64,000 nucleotides of DNA from DSVZ01 sp037439785 (lineage in GTDB: Bacteria > Verrucomicrobiota > Verrucomicrobiia > Limisphaerales > J093), in NCBI GenBank assembly GCA_037439785.1, contig JBBIVJ010000009.1, positions 1 to 64,000 on the forward strand. The letters are read 5' to 3'. Positions 8,205-18,658 of the stretch are shown here, piece by piece. The position numbers were made by a program, and so were the translations under genes. The stretch's first letter is position 1. Every line of letters begins with the position of its first letter. The notes beneath the pieces were generated by a model. That model worked only from the letters and a program-made list of their open reading frames with translations, did not search any database and was not told the origin of the DNA.

Positions 8205-9566
8205 ATGACACACCGAAACATCCCCCGGCGCCGCTTCCTGCAACGTTCCGGCGCCACCCTCATCGGCCTGGGCGCCGCCGGCCTGCCCCAACTGGTCCCC
8301 GCCCGCGTTCTGGGCGCCGCCTCCGGTACGCCCGGCGCCAAGGACCGGTTGAACATCGCCCACATCGGCGTGGGCGGCATGGGCAACGGCCACCTCGGCT
8401 ACATGCTCGCCCGCCAGTCCCGCGGCGAGGTCAACGTGGTGGCGGTCTGCGACGTGGACGAAAACCGCCTGGCTGCCGCGGTCAAAAGCACCGGCGGCAA
8501 GGCCACGCCCTACCGCGACTACCGCTACATCCTTGAGCGCGCGGACGTGGATGCCGTGGTAATCGCCACGCCCGACCACTGGCACGCCGTGCAAACCGTC
8601 CACGCCTGCGAGGCCGGCAAGCACGTGTACGTGGAAAAACCCGCCTGTTGCACCATCGAAGAAGGCAAGGCGATGGTCCGCGCCGCCCGCGAGAAGAAGG
8701 TGGCGGTGCAGGTCGGCTCCCAGGGCCGCTCCCAGCGCGAGGCGTTTTTCGCGCACCAATACATCGCCAACGGCATGCTCGGCCGCGTCCACACCGTCAA
8801 ATGCTGGCACTACGCCACGCCGTCGGACGACCACCCGGTGCCTGACAGCGAGCCGCCGCCGGAGCTGGACTGGGACCTCTGGCTGGGCCCGCTGCCCTGG
8901 CGACCCTACAACGCCCGCTACCTCCACGGGGTCTTCCGCTGGCTGCTCGAGTCCGGCGGCGGCCAGATTCGCGACCGCGGCGCCCACGTCATGAGCAACG
9001 CCCTGCACTTCTTGGGCGCTGACCACACCGGCCCGGTGAGCGTCGAGACCAAAGGCCGCGTGCCCACCCGGGGCCTGTGGGATTCGGCCATCGAATTGGA
9101 GGTCACTTACCAGTTCAAAAAGCCGGACTGGACCCTCATCTGGGCGCAACCGGGCGAAATGGTGCCCTACCCCGACCGCGAACGCGTCAAGCGTGAAGGC
9201 ATCCGCGAGGGCTACGGCGCGGTCTATTACGGGGACAAGGACAAGTTGGTCGTCTGGGTGGGCGATGGCCAGGTGTACACCGAGCCCAAGGCCCTCGACT
9301 ACCGGCCACCGCCCGACGGTGTGCAGGTGCCCAAAAGCCCGCGCTTCGACCACCACGAGGACTGGTTCGAGGGCATCAAAACCGGCCGCAAAACCATCAT
9401 GAACATCGAGGCCGGCGTGGCCACGGCCTTCCTGTGCGTGCTCGGCAACCTGTCCCTGATCTGCGGCCGCAAGCTGCACTGGGACCCGGTCAAACAGGAA
9501 ATCGTCGGCGACGAACAGGCCCGCCGCCTGATGAGCCGCCCCCAACGCTACCCCTACACGCTCTAA
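8205..9566 (+). CDS. Tat-exported Gfo/Idh/MocA-family oxidoreductase
   Basis: The 453-residue protein starts with a twin-arginine signal (RRRFLQRSG followed by a Gly/Ala/Leu-rich core). The NAD(P)-binding Rossmann region includes AHIGVGGMGNGHLG and VAVCDVDENRL. The family motif VEKPACCTIEEGK follows, with the Lys that normally contacts nicotinamide or substrate. The C-terminal beta-sheet domain holds DRGAHVMSNALHFLG. Such Tat-secreted family members are abundant in PVC bacteria and act on sugars or sugar acids; the substrate is not evident. A HEAT-repeat protein follows 38 bases later. Confidence 0.9.
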   Translation: MTHRNIPRRRFLQRSGATLIGLGAAGLPQLVPARVLGAASGTPGAKDRLNIAHIGVGGMGNGHLGYMLARQSRGEVNVVAVCDVDENRLAAAVKSTGGKATPYRDYRYILERADVDAVVIATPDHWHAVQTVHACEAGKHVYVEKPACCTIEEGKAMVRAAREKKVAVQVGSQGRSQREAFFAHQYIANGMLGRVHTVKCWHYATPSDDHPVPDSEPPPELDWDLWLGPLPWRPYNARYLHGVFRWLLESGGGQIRDRGAHVMSNALHFLGADHTGPVSVETKGRVPTRGLWDSAIELEVTYQFKKPDWTLIWAQPGEMVPYPDRERVKREGIREGYGAVYYGDKDKLVVWVGDGQVYTEPKALDYRPPPDGVQVPKSPRFDHHEDWFEGIKTGRKTIMNIEAGVATAFLCVLGNLSLICGRKLHWDPVKQEIVGDEQARRLMSRPQRYPYTL

Positions 9567-9604
9567 CCCCCGGCCCGGCCCCACAGCCCGCCTTGCTTCC
9601 AGCC

Positions 9605-10237
9605 ATGAAACCCCGCATCGCTTCCCCCCTGACCGCGGCCGCCAGCGCTGCGCTGACCTCCGCCGCGCTTGCTGCTGCCGACTCCGCCGCCGTGGCGGAA
9701 CTGCTGGCGAAGATCAAAAGTGCCGACGACGCCATCCGCGGCCCCGCCTGGCAAAACGCCGGTCCGCTGGGCGCACCCGCCGTGGTGCCGTTGGGGGAGG
9801 TGATGACCGAGGCCCACTTCGAGATCGCCCGCTCCGCCCGTCGCGCCATCGAGCGCATCGTCCGTCACGCCGGCCGGCCGGGTGCAGACGCTGAACGGCG
9901 TGCCGTGGCGGCCGAGTTGGTCAAACTGCTCGACCACGCCAGCCCGAACGTCCGCAAGCACGCGCTCTGGATGCTCTCGGAAATCGGCGAGGACCCCGCC
10001 GTGGAGCCCATGGCCGCGCTGCTGGCCGACCCGGAAGTGCGCGAAGACGCCCGGTGCGCACTGGAGCGCATCCCCGGCTCCGCCGCCACAGCCGCTCTGA
10101 AAAAGGCCCTGGCCACGGCCCCCGAGGCCTTCAAGTACGCCTTGGCGCATTCGTTGCGTGTGCGCGGGGAAAAGGTCGAAGGTTACCCCAGCCAAAAGCG
10201 GGTGCCCACCAAGCCCACCCGGCTCAAGGGGGCCTGA
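9605..10237 (+). CDS. Exported HEAT-repeat protein
   Basis: The 210-residue product has a signal-like N-terminus (MKPRIASPLTAAASAALTSAALAAA) followed by helical repeats. The clearest are VAAELVKLLDHASPNVRKHALWMLSEIGEDPAVEPMAALL and the next unit PEVREDARCALERIPGSAATAALKKAL. HEAT repeats form a solenoid for protein binding and indicate no enzyme activity. The short spacing to the oxidoreductase upstream and DUF554 protein downstream suggests co-transcription. The basic tail (KRVPTKPTRLK) is unusual. Confidence 0.75.
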   Translation: MKPRIASPLTAAASAALTSAALAAADSAAVAELLAKIKSADDAIRGPAWQNAGPLGAPAVVPLGEVMTEAHFEIARSARRAIERIVRHAGRPGADAERRAVAAELVKLLDHASPNVRKHALWMLSEIGEDPAVEPMAALLADPEVREDARCALERIPGSAATAALKKALATAPEAFKYALAHSLRVRGEKVEGYPSQKRVPTKPTRLKGA

Positions 10238-10264
10238 GGGCCAACCTCGCCAGCCCTCGCAGGT

Positions 10265-10981
10265 GTGCTGGGTACCCTGCTCAACACGGCGGCCATTCTG
10301 GCCTGTGGCATGGCCGGGCTGAGGCGTGTACCGGACCCGCCGCTGGTCTGGCAACGCCGCTTGTCCCTGTTGTTGGGGGTGTTGACCCTGGTCATCGGCT
10401 TCCATGCGTTTTGGCGGGCGGTGACGCAGGCGGCCGGCGGTGCCTTCCAGGCAGCCGGCCAGGCACTGCTGGCTTTTGTGCTGGGACGCTGGACCGGGGG
10501 ATTGCTCCAACTTCAGCGCCGCCTGAATCGACTCGGGGTGTTCTCGAACCGCGTCTTGAGAGGTCCCGATTCTCCCACCCCCGGCCTGGCAGACGTGTTC
10601 GCCGCCGCCTCGGTGGTTTTCTGCCTGGGCCCCCTGGCGGTCCTCGGACCCGCCTTTGAGGCCCTGGCGGGAGATGTGCGGGTGCTGGCGATCAAGGCGG
10701 GGATGGACGGTCTGGCGGCGGTGACGCTGAGCCGCACGCGCGGACCGGGCGTGGTGATGGCCGCGTTGCCGGTGCTGGCGCTGCAGGGGACGCTGACGTT
10801 GGGCCTGAAGGCGGCGTCACCGGCCTGGGCGGCGTTTGGGGGGGGACAAATTATCTGCGCCACCGCCGGCCTGATGCTCTGGGCGGTGGCGCTGGTGATG
10901 CTGCAGGTTGTCCGCGTGCGGCTCGCCGACTACCTCCCCGCTCTGGTGTGGGCACCCCTGCTGGCGTGGGTATTTCGCTGA
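10265..10981 (+). CDS. DUF554-family integral membrane protein
   Basis: The 238-residue protein is nearly all hydrophobic segments, with about seven predicted membrane passes. It starts at GTG with MLGTLLNTAAILACGMAGL, matching the usual DUF554 (YdfK/YqgA) N-terminus. Other supportive segments are FVLGRWTGGLLQLQRRLNRLG, VFCLGPLAVLGPAFEALAGD and KAGMDGLAAVTLSRTRGPGV. Family function is unknown. It lies 27 bases after the HEAT gene and converges with the PEP-CTERM gene after 23 bases. Confidence 0.8.
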   Translation: MLGTLLNTAAILACGMAGLRRVPDPPLVWQRRLSLLLGVLTLVIGFHAFWRAVTQAAGGAFQAAGQALLAFVLGRWTGGLLQLQRRLNRLGVFSNRVLRGPDSPTPGLADVFAAASVVFCLGPLAVLGPAFEALAGDVRVLAIKAGMDGLAAVTLSRTRGPGVVMAALPVLALQGTLTLGLKAASPAWAAFGGGQIICATAGLMLWAVALVMLQVVRVRLADYLPALVWAPLLAWVFR

Positions 10982-11004
10982 GGACCGGCGGAGAGGTTCG
11001 TTTT

Positions 11005-11862
11005 TCAACGCCGGCGCCGCAGCAGGCCGACCAGTCCCAGGGCCATGAGCGCCGCCGTGCCCGGTTCAGGGATCACCAGCGGTTCACTGAACAGAATGGG
11101 CCCCAGGGCGACCATGTCCGCCAGGCCATCGAACGCGCCGTCATCCACGCCGGGCATCAAGGGCATCCCGCCGTTGAAAATGCGCACCCGCGCAATTTGT
11201 TCCCCGGAGTCAAACCAGACCCCCAGGAAACTCAGACCATTGTCCGCAACCGGCGCCTGCACGCCGCCAAGGAAATTGCCCCAGACGTCGTAAAACTGCA
11301 GGCCGGTGGACGCGCTGCGGTCCACGTCGGTGAACACCACGCCAAAGCCGTGGACGTAGGCGGGATCGGTTGGGCTGCCGGGCACGAAGAAGGTCACGTC
11401 CGTGACGGTTTGCAAGTAAGGGGCAAAAATCCGATCGCCGTCGTAACTTTGGAAAGTGGTCTCGTAGGAGGGCTGGATGTTGCCAAAGCGCAAGGGCAAT
11501 TCCTCCCCCGTCTTGGCGCTGACCTGCAGGCCCCCGCTCAACGGCGTCAACACCGCCCCCACCGGCGCGCTGGAATTGAAGAAATTCCCCGGCATGAGGT
11601 GGTGGGGCGGGGCGGAGGCCGTGGGGACGAGGTCCCAGTTGATCTGGCGGAAGCCGACGGAAAACGGCCCGCCTCCCAGACCGTTGTCCTGGGCCACCGG
11701 CCCGGTCTGACTGATTTGGACTTTGAACGCATCCACCGTGTCCACGATGTCCGCCGGCGTTGCACCGGCGTCGCTGAAGATGACCGGCGCGGCCATCGCG
11801 GTGTTCAGCAGCAGGGTTGCAGTTGCCACACTGGAAAGGGCGAGTTTGCCGGTAGCGTTCAT
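11005..11862 (-). CDS. PEP-CTERM sorting-domain protein
   Basis: The 285-residue exported protein has a signal peptide (MNATGKLALSSVATATLLLNTAMA) and a C-terminal PEP-CTERM tail: VIPEPG, a hydrophobic helix (TAALMALGLVGLL) and terminal RRRR. That tail directs sorting and processing by an exosortase, and the proteins are generally surface or extracellular and tied to exopolysaccharide. The middle part (TDVTFFVPGSPTDPAYVHGFGVVFTDVD and GLSFLGVWFDSGEQIARVRIFNG) is beta-rich and resembles small Verrucomicrobia/Planctomycetes PEP-CTERM families of unknown role. It is divergent from carB. Confidence 0.9.
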   Translation of the reverse strand: MNATGKLALSSVATATLLLNTAMAAPVIFSDAGATPADIVDTVDAFKVQISQTGPVAQDNGLGGGPFSVGFRQINWDLVPTASAPPHHLMPGNFFNSSAPVGAVLTPLSGGLQVSAKTGEELPLRFGNIQPSYETTFQSYDGDRIFAPYLQTVTDVTFFVPGSPTDPAYVHGFGVVFTDVDRSASTGLQFYDVWGNFLGGVQAPVADNGLSFLGVWFDSGEQIARVRIFNGGMPLMPGVDDGAFDGLADMVALGPILFSEPLVIPEPGTAALMALGLVGLLRRRR

Positions 11863-12102
11863 GCGCGCACTGGTAGCAAATCGCCACGGTCTTGTCCACC
11901 AGAAAAAAGTTACAATTCAGCGGGATGCTGCAGGCCGCCAGGTGCGGCCTTGACACAAGGAGAGTGCGCGGCCCATCGCGTGGTTTCGCCGGGGGTTTTG
12001 CCCGGGGGTGGAGCCGGGCCGCGCCGGAGACGCTTGCCGTCCACGCCGCCGCCAAAAAAAAATCGCCTCCACTCCGCCGGATCGGCTTAATAGCCGCCGC
12101 AC

Positions 12103-13650
<1,548 letters not shown>

Positions 13651-14100
13651 GGGCGCGTGGCAGAATGGGTGTGCTCCCCCGGTGGCGTGCGGATCCGCAT
13701 CATGGACGAAGGTGAGCAGTGTATCGTGAGGGGTCGAGCGACGGTTTTCTGATCACTGCGTCCTTGGCGCGCCGGGAAGAACCGTTGAACCGAAAGCCCC
13801 AAGTATGGCCAAATCCTTCATGCCAGCCGGCGGTGAACCCCCGTGCCTTGTCGGGACTGCCCCTGGAGCGCGACCCGACCGGTCCCCCCCAAGCGGATGA
13901 GCCGCTCGTTTTCAGCTCCCAACCGAATAGATTGTGGAAGTCGAGTCACAACGAGCACGCGCAGTCCCCGGCCCCGGCCGAGGATGAGCCGCGGCCGACC
14001 GGCCCGCTTGCTGAAGCCAGCCCATGCCCGACCGGACCTTGCGCCATTCCGCTCCCCACCCAGCCGTGAGCGGCCGCGGCCCCTTCCCTGAGCCCGCCCC
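13651..14100 (+). other. Intergenic region without a recognised gene
   Basis: This stretch between split carB and the enolase-superfamily gene holds short open frames on both strands, but none has family-like sequence, a good ribosome site or a motif. No CarB C-terminal sequence is visible in any frame. No terminator with a T-run was found. Confidence 0.55.
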
Positions 14101-15216
14101 ATGAAAATTGCCCGGCTCGAAGCCTTCCCCCTCCGCTACCCGGTGCGTGGCCGGTTCAAGTTCCTGGAGGGGTCGCCCGGCACGCCCCCCGGACGCGCGG
14201 CGGTGCTGGTCAAACTCACCACCGATATCGGCGTGGTCGGCTGGGGCCAGAGCGTGCCCATCCCCCGCTGGAGTTATGAGACGCTCGAGACGGTCCAAAC
14301 CACGCTCGAACGCTACCTCGCGCCCGCGCTGCTCGGGCTTGATCCCTTGGACCTCGACGTCGTGCACGCTGCGATGCACCGCGCCATCGCCCCCTCCTTT
14401 TCCACCGGCCAACCCCTCGCCAAGGCCGGCGTGGACCTCGCCCTGCACGACCTGGCCGGGCGGCTGCGCGGCGAACCCATCGCCCGCGCCTGGGGCCTCA
14501 GCGGCCGGGACCGTGTCACCCTGAGCTGGACGGTGAATCCGGTTTCTCCGGACCAGGTCGAGGCGCTCGTGGCCGAGGGCCGCGCCCGTGGCTACCGCCA
14601 TTTCAACGTCAAGGTCGCACCCGATCCGCGGTTTGACCTCGAGCTCTGCCGCCTGGTCAAGCGCCTGGCCCCGGATGGCTTCCTCTGGGCCGATGCCAAC
14701 GGCGGCTACGACGAGGCCACCGCCCTGGCCGTGGCGCCGCGGCTGGCCGACCTGGGCGTCGCAGTGCTCGAACAACCCCTGCCCGCCAACCGCCTGACCG
14801 GCTACCGCCGCCTCAAGCAGCAGGGCGCCCTGCCCATCCTCATGGACGAAGGGGTGGTGTCGCACGTCGAGCTGGCCGAGTTCATCGAACTGGGGCTGCT
14901 GGACGGCGTGGCCATGAAACCGGCCCGCTGTGGCGGCCTCACCGAGGCCCGCCGCCAGATCGAACTGCTCCGGGACCGCGGCCTGATGTGGCTGGGCAGC
15001 GGTCTGACCGATCCGGACCTCGCCCTGGCCGCCGCCCTGCAACTTTACGCCGCCTACGACCTGACCACCCCCGCCGCCCTCAACGGCCCTCAATTTCTCG
15101 CCGGCACCCTCCTGCGCCAGCCCCTCCAGCCCGAACACGGTGAACTGGCCGTGCCCACCGGCCCCGGCCTGGGGGTTGAACCGGACGTCGAACGCCTCGC
15201 CGCCCTGCGGGTCTGA
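14101..15216 (+). CDS. Enolase-superfamily enzyme (mandelate racemase/muconate cycloisomerase type)
   Basis: The 371-residue protein has an N-terminal capping domain and a C-terminal barrel carrying the superfamily residues. The predicted Mg2+ ligands are Asp198 (WADANGGY), Glu224 (LEQPLP) and Asp249 (MDEGV). Lysines are at 171 (FNVKVAP) and 273 (MKPARCGGL). The usual Lys-x-Lys motif on strand 2 is Asn-Val-Lys here, so only the second Lys remains, and the opposite base would be Lys273. That fits the MLE subgroup (muconate cycloisomerase, o-succinylbenzoate synthase, dipeptide epimerase). Specificity cannot be assigned, and no pathway neighbours help. Confidence 0.85.
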   Translation: MKIARLEAFPLRYPVRGRFKFLEGSPGTPPGRAAVLVKLTTDIGVVGWGQSVPIPRWSYETLETVQTTLERYLAPALLGLDPLDLDVVHAAMHRAIAPSFSTGQPLAKAGVDLALHDLAGRLRGEPIARAWGLSGRDRVTLSWTVNPVSPDQVEALVAEGRARGYRHFNVKVAPDPRFDLELCRLVKRLAPDGFLWADANGGYDEATALAVAPRLADLGVAVLEQPLPANRLTGYRRLKQQGALPILMDEGVVSHVELAEFIELGLLDGVAMKPARCGGLTEARRQIELLRDRGLMWLGSGLTDPDLALAAALQLYAAYDLTTPAALNGPQFLAGTLLRQPLQPEHGELAVPTGPGLGVEPDVERLAALRV

Positions 15217-15366
15217 GCGTTTCCCCGTGGCCGCCGCGGTCACACAGCCGACCGCCGCGCCGCCGGCCCGCGCCGCCGGCGGCGGCGTTCCGCGCGCCGG
15301 CGCCCCGGCGTGCGCCGGTCCCCAGCCGTTTTCGGCTTGGCGAGCTACCGGGCGCCGGGCAGCCGG

Positions 15367-15417
15367 GTAGCGCAGGCTGTCAGCCTGCCGGATCGCCGAT
15401 TGGTAATCGGCGAAAGC
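15367..15417. repeat. Short palindromic modules upstream of purF
   Basis: Two adjacent small inverted repeats occur here: CAGGCTGTCAGCCTG (15373-15387) and CGCCGATTGGTAATCGGCG (15394-15412), preceded by GTAGCG. The same module type recurs at 45591-45680 and 52861-53127. The rest of 15217-15641 is GC-rich with further hairpin-prone sequence (15268-15315) and no convincing gene. Confidence 0.75.
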
Positions 15418-15641
15418 GGCTTGTGCCTGACCCTCTCCGCCTTCGGGTGCCGCTCCGGCCGTTCAGCGGCGGTTCCACCCACCGCGTTGGGAAGCTCCCG
15501 ACTAACCGACTTAACTTTTCATCCTTGAACCCTGCAACGTTCACTCCTGCATGGGTCGCGCCCTCCCCGCCCCCGCGGCTCCCGGGGCAGGGGGCGGACT
15601 TGGGGCTTGCCGCCCCGGCAGGGGCGGATTGGAATTGGCAT

Positions 15642-17153
15642 GTGCGCCACGCTGCGTCGCCCGTTGGTCCGCCGGTTGTCCCTGCCCCGGAAGCCGAACC
15701 CCACCCCCGGCATTATTGCGGGGTCTTCGGCATTTTCGGCCATCCGCAGGCCTCCGAGCTGACCTACTGCGGCCTGTACGCCCTGCAGCACCGGGGCCAG
15801 GAAAGCGCGGGTATCGTCAGCTCCGACGGCAAGCAGTTCCAGGTGCATCGCGGCATGGGGCTGGTGTCGCAGGTGTTCAATGGCCAGGTGCTGCAGCGGC
15901 TGGTGGGGCACATGGCCATTGGCCATACCCGCTACTCGACCACCGGCGAGTCATTTTTGCGGAACGCGCAGCCGCTGACGGTGGATTGCGCGCGGGGGCA
16001 GTTGGCCGTGGCCCACAACGGCAACCTCAGCAATGCCCTGGTGCTGCGCGAGGAGCTGGAGGCGGCCGGCTCGATTTTCCAAACCACGGTGGACAGCGAG
16101 ATCATCCTCCACCTCATGGCCCGGCCGGGCCAGGACGGCGGGGAGAACATGCTTCTTTACGCGCTGCGCCGCCTCGAGGGGGCCTATTCGCTGGTGATCC
16201 TGACCGAGCGCGAGCTCATCGCCGCGCGCGACCCGCTGGGATTTCGTCCCTTGTCGCTGGGTCGGCTGGACGGCGCCTGGGTGGTGGCCAGCGAGACCTG
16301 CGCGTTTGACCTCATCGGCGCCCGCTTCGAGCGGGAGGTGCAGCCGGGGGAGGCGGTCATCATTTCCGAGGCCGGGCTCCGGTCGCTGGAGATCGTCCCG
16401 CCCCCGCCGCGCCGGGCCTTCTGCATGTTCGAGTACGTGTACTTCGCGCGGCCGGACAGCGTGATCGCCGACCGGAACGTGTACCGGGTGCGCGTGGAAA
16501 TGGGCCGGCAACTGGCCCGGGAATGCCCGGTCGAGGCGGACGTGGTCATCCCGGTGCCGGACAGCGGCACCTGTGCGGGGCTGGGGTTCTCGCTCGAGTC
16601 GGGCATCCCGCTGGAGATGGGCTTTGTCCGCAACCACTACGTGGGCCGCAGCTTCCTCCAGCCCACCCAGCTCATTCGCGACTTCGACGTGCGGGTGAAG
16701 CTCAACCTCATCCGCGAGCTGGTCGCCGGCCGCCGGGTGGTGATCGTGGACGACTCGATTGTGCGCGGCACCACCTGTCGCCAGCGCGTGAACAATCTCA
16801 AGGAGGCCGGCGCCCGGGAGGTGCATGTGCGCATCAGTTGCCCGCCCCATCGCCATCCCTGCGTGTACGGCATTGACTTCCCTGACCCCTCCAAGCTCAT
16901 GGCCGCCACCCACTCGCTGGATGAAATCCGCCGCTACCTCCAGGCGGACTCGCTGGCCTACCTGTCCCGCGAAGGCATGATCAAGGCCACCGGCCTGCCG
17001 GCCAACTCCTTCTGTCTGGCCTGCTACGACGGCCAGTACCCCGTGCCGTTCGATCCCCGCCTTGACAAGTTCATCATGGAGCGCCGCCGCCAGCGGGTCC
17101 GCAGCCTGAGCGAAGAACTCGCCCGCGAGGAGCGGCAACCGCGCCTGCTCTGA
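15642..17153 (+). CDS. purF: Amidophosphoribosyltransferase
   Basis: This enzyme catalyses the first committed step of purine synthesis: PRPP plus glutamine gives 5-phosphoribosylamine. The glutaminase domain starts at the catalytic Cys in RHYCGVFGIFGHP, with ALQHRGQESAGI, HTRYSTTGES and HNGNLSNA. The PRPP loop is VIVDDSIVRGTTC. Cysteines in AFCMFEYVYFARPDS, HPCVYGIDF and FCLACYDG match the four Fe-S ligands of the Bacillus-type enzyme. Because Cys must become N-terminal, a propeptide is expected; the GTG at 15642 gives one of about 26 residues. The frame is open further upstream to a GTG at 15423, so the exact start is uncertain. Confidence 0.94.
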   Translation: MRHAASPVGPPVVPAPEAEPHPRHYCGVFGIFGHPQASELTYCGLYALQHRGQESAGIVSSDGKQFQVHRGMGLVSQVFNGQVLQRLVGHMAIGHTRYSTTGESFLRNAQPLTVDCARGQLAVAHNGNLSNALVLREELEAAGSIFQTTVDSEIILHLMARPGQDGGENMLLYALRRLEGAYSLVILTERELIAARDPLGFRPLSLGRLDGAWVVASETCAFDLIGARFEREVQPGEAVIISEAGLRSLEIVPPPPRRAFCMFEYVYFARPDSVIADRNVYRVRVEMGRQLARECPVEADVVIPVPDSGTCAGLGFSLESGIPLEMGFVRNHYVGRSFLQPTQLIRDFDVRVKLNLIRELVAGRRVVIVDDSIVRGTTCRQRVNNLKEAGAREVHVRISCPPHRHPCVYGIDFPDPSKLMAATHSLDEIRRYLQADSLAYLSREGMIKATGLPANSFCLACYDGQYPVPFDPRLDKFIMERRRQRVRSLSEELAREERQPRLL

Positions 17154-17263
17154 GCCATCGAGGCGCTCCCGCCAACGCCGCGCTGGAGACGGACCTTTCC
17201 GTACCGGCGGGCGATCGCGCAAGTCCGGTTGCCAAGGTTCGGCCGCGGGGATTCACTAGCCTC

Positions 17264-18658
17264 ATGACTTCACCCTCGCTGCCGCCGACCGGGCCTGCCA
17301 CGCCCGCTTCTGCGCTGAACCGTCGAACCTTCCTGCGTCGCACCGCCTGTGGTACGGCCGGCTGGGCCGCCGCGGGCTGGCTGACCGGCCCGGCCCCCGC
17401 GCGGGCGGCCGGTGCCCTGGATCGGGTGATCCTGGCCGTGATCGGCGCCGGCGGGCGGGGGTCGGACCTGGCCCTCAAGTTCGCCGCCCTGGAGGGCGTC
17501 GAGGTGCGTTACGTGTGTGATCCGGACGCCACGCGCGGGGCGGGTCTGCTGCAGGCGCTGGCGACCCGCCAGGGACGGGCGCCGGGTCGGCTGCGGGACT
17601 TCCGCCAGGCGCTCGAGGACCGGGAGGTGACCGCGGTGGTGGTGGCCACTCCGGAGCATTGGCACGCCCTGGCTACGGTGTGGGCCTGCCAGGCGGTCAA
17701 GGACGTGTACGTCGAGAAGAACACCTCGCTGCGCCTGGGGGAGGGGCGGAAGATGATCGAGGCCGCCCGCAAGTACCGGCGCGTGGTCCAGGTGGGCTTT
17801 CAGAACCGCAGCGCCCCCTGCGCCGTCACCGCCCGCGAGTACCTGGCCAGCGGCCGGCTCGGCCAGGTCACCCTCGTCAAGGTGTTCAATCTGCTCGACG
17901 GCGGACCGTGGCGTCCCCAGCCCGACACCGAACCGCCGGCCACGCTGGACTGGGATTTCTGGCTGGGGCCGGCGCTGGCGCGCCCCTACAACCGCGGCCG
18001 GCACCTGGGCTGGAACGACTGGTGGGACTACGGCGGCGGGCATTTCTCCGGCGACGCCAGCCACCAACTGGACCTGACCCGCATGGTGCTGGGGGATCCG
18101 CCCCCGCCGCGGCGGGTCTTTTGCAGCGGCGGTCGGCTCGCCCATCCCGACCCGCGCGAGATGCCCGACCTGTTCTGTGTGACCTATGACTTCGGCCGCT
18201 TTGTGCTGACCTGTGAAAGCGGCAACTTCGCCCCCTACATGCGCAAGTTCCCCAACGAAGTCCGCTACGGCGACCGCTGGCCCTACTGGCCGCAAAGCTC
18301 CTGCCGCGTGGAAATCTACGGCACGAAAAACCTCATGTACCTCGGCCGCCACGGCTGCGGCTGGCAGGTGCTGGAGGCGGAGGGCAAGGTCGTGGCCCGG
18401 GACAAGGGGCGTTTCCCTGATCCGTGGCACCTGGCCAACTTCATCGAGTGCGTGCGCACGCGCCGCCAGCCCAGCGCCGACATCGAGCAGGCCCACCTCA
18501 GCGCCTGCCTGGTCCACCTCGGCGCCGTCGCCCTGCGCACCGGCGGTCGGCAATTGGACTTTGATCCGGCCACCGAGCGGTTTCCCGGCTGTGAGGAGGC
18601 CAATGCCCTGCTCCAACCCCTCGGCCGCGACGGCTACCGGCTGCCGGAGGAGGTATGA
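17264..18658 (+). CDS. Tat-exported Gfo/Idh/MocA-family oxidoreductase
   Basis: The 464-residue protein has a twin-arginine signal (NRRTFLRRTACGTAGWAAAGW, cut after ARA). Its Rossmann segment is AVIGAGGRGSDLALKF and VRYVCDPDA. The family motif appears as YVEKNTSLRLGEGRKM, with Asn where most members have Pro after EK. The nucleotide-sheet domain includes DWDFWLGPALARPYNRGRH and DASHQLDLTRMVLG. Its stop overlaps the ATG of the next gene (ATGA), so the pair is translationally coupled and probably acts on one substrate. The substrate itself is unknown. Confidence 0.88.
   Translation: MTSPSLPPTGPATPASALNRRTFLRRTACGTAGWAAAGWLTGPAPARAAGALDRVILAVIGAGGRGSDLALKFAALEGVEVRYVCDPDATRGAGLLQALATRQGRAPGRLRDFRQALEDREVTAVVVATPEHWHALATVWACQAVKDVYVEKNTSLRLGEGRKMIEAARKYRRVVQVGFQNRSAPCAVTAREYLASGRLGQVTLVKVFNLLDGGPWRPQPDTEPPATLDWDFWLGPALARPYNRGRHLGWNDWWDYGGGHFSGDASHQLDLTRMVLGDPPPPRRVFCSGGRLAHPDPREMPDLFCVTYDFGRFVLTCESGNFAPYMRKFPNEVRYGDRWPYWPQSSCRVEIYGTKNLMYLGRHGCGWQVLEAEGKVVARDKGRFPDPWHLANFIECVRTRRQPSADIEQAHLSACLVHLGAVALRTGGRQLDFDPATERFPGCEEANALLQPLGRDGYRLPEEV

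Noticed and set aside
3985..8208. A 1,407-codon open frame on the plus strand opposite the CocE hydrolase and permease.
   Set aside because: It is low-complexity, Arg/Gln/His/Gly-rich and lies antisense to two well-formed genes. Long antisense frames are expected in DNA this GC-rich.
13719..14069. A possible 116-residue protein in the carB-to-enolase gap.
   Set aside because: Composition is Pro/Arg-rich without motif, the start is weak and an equally long frame exists on the other strand.
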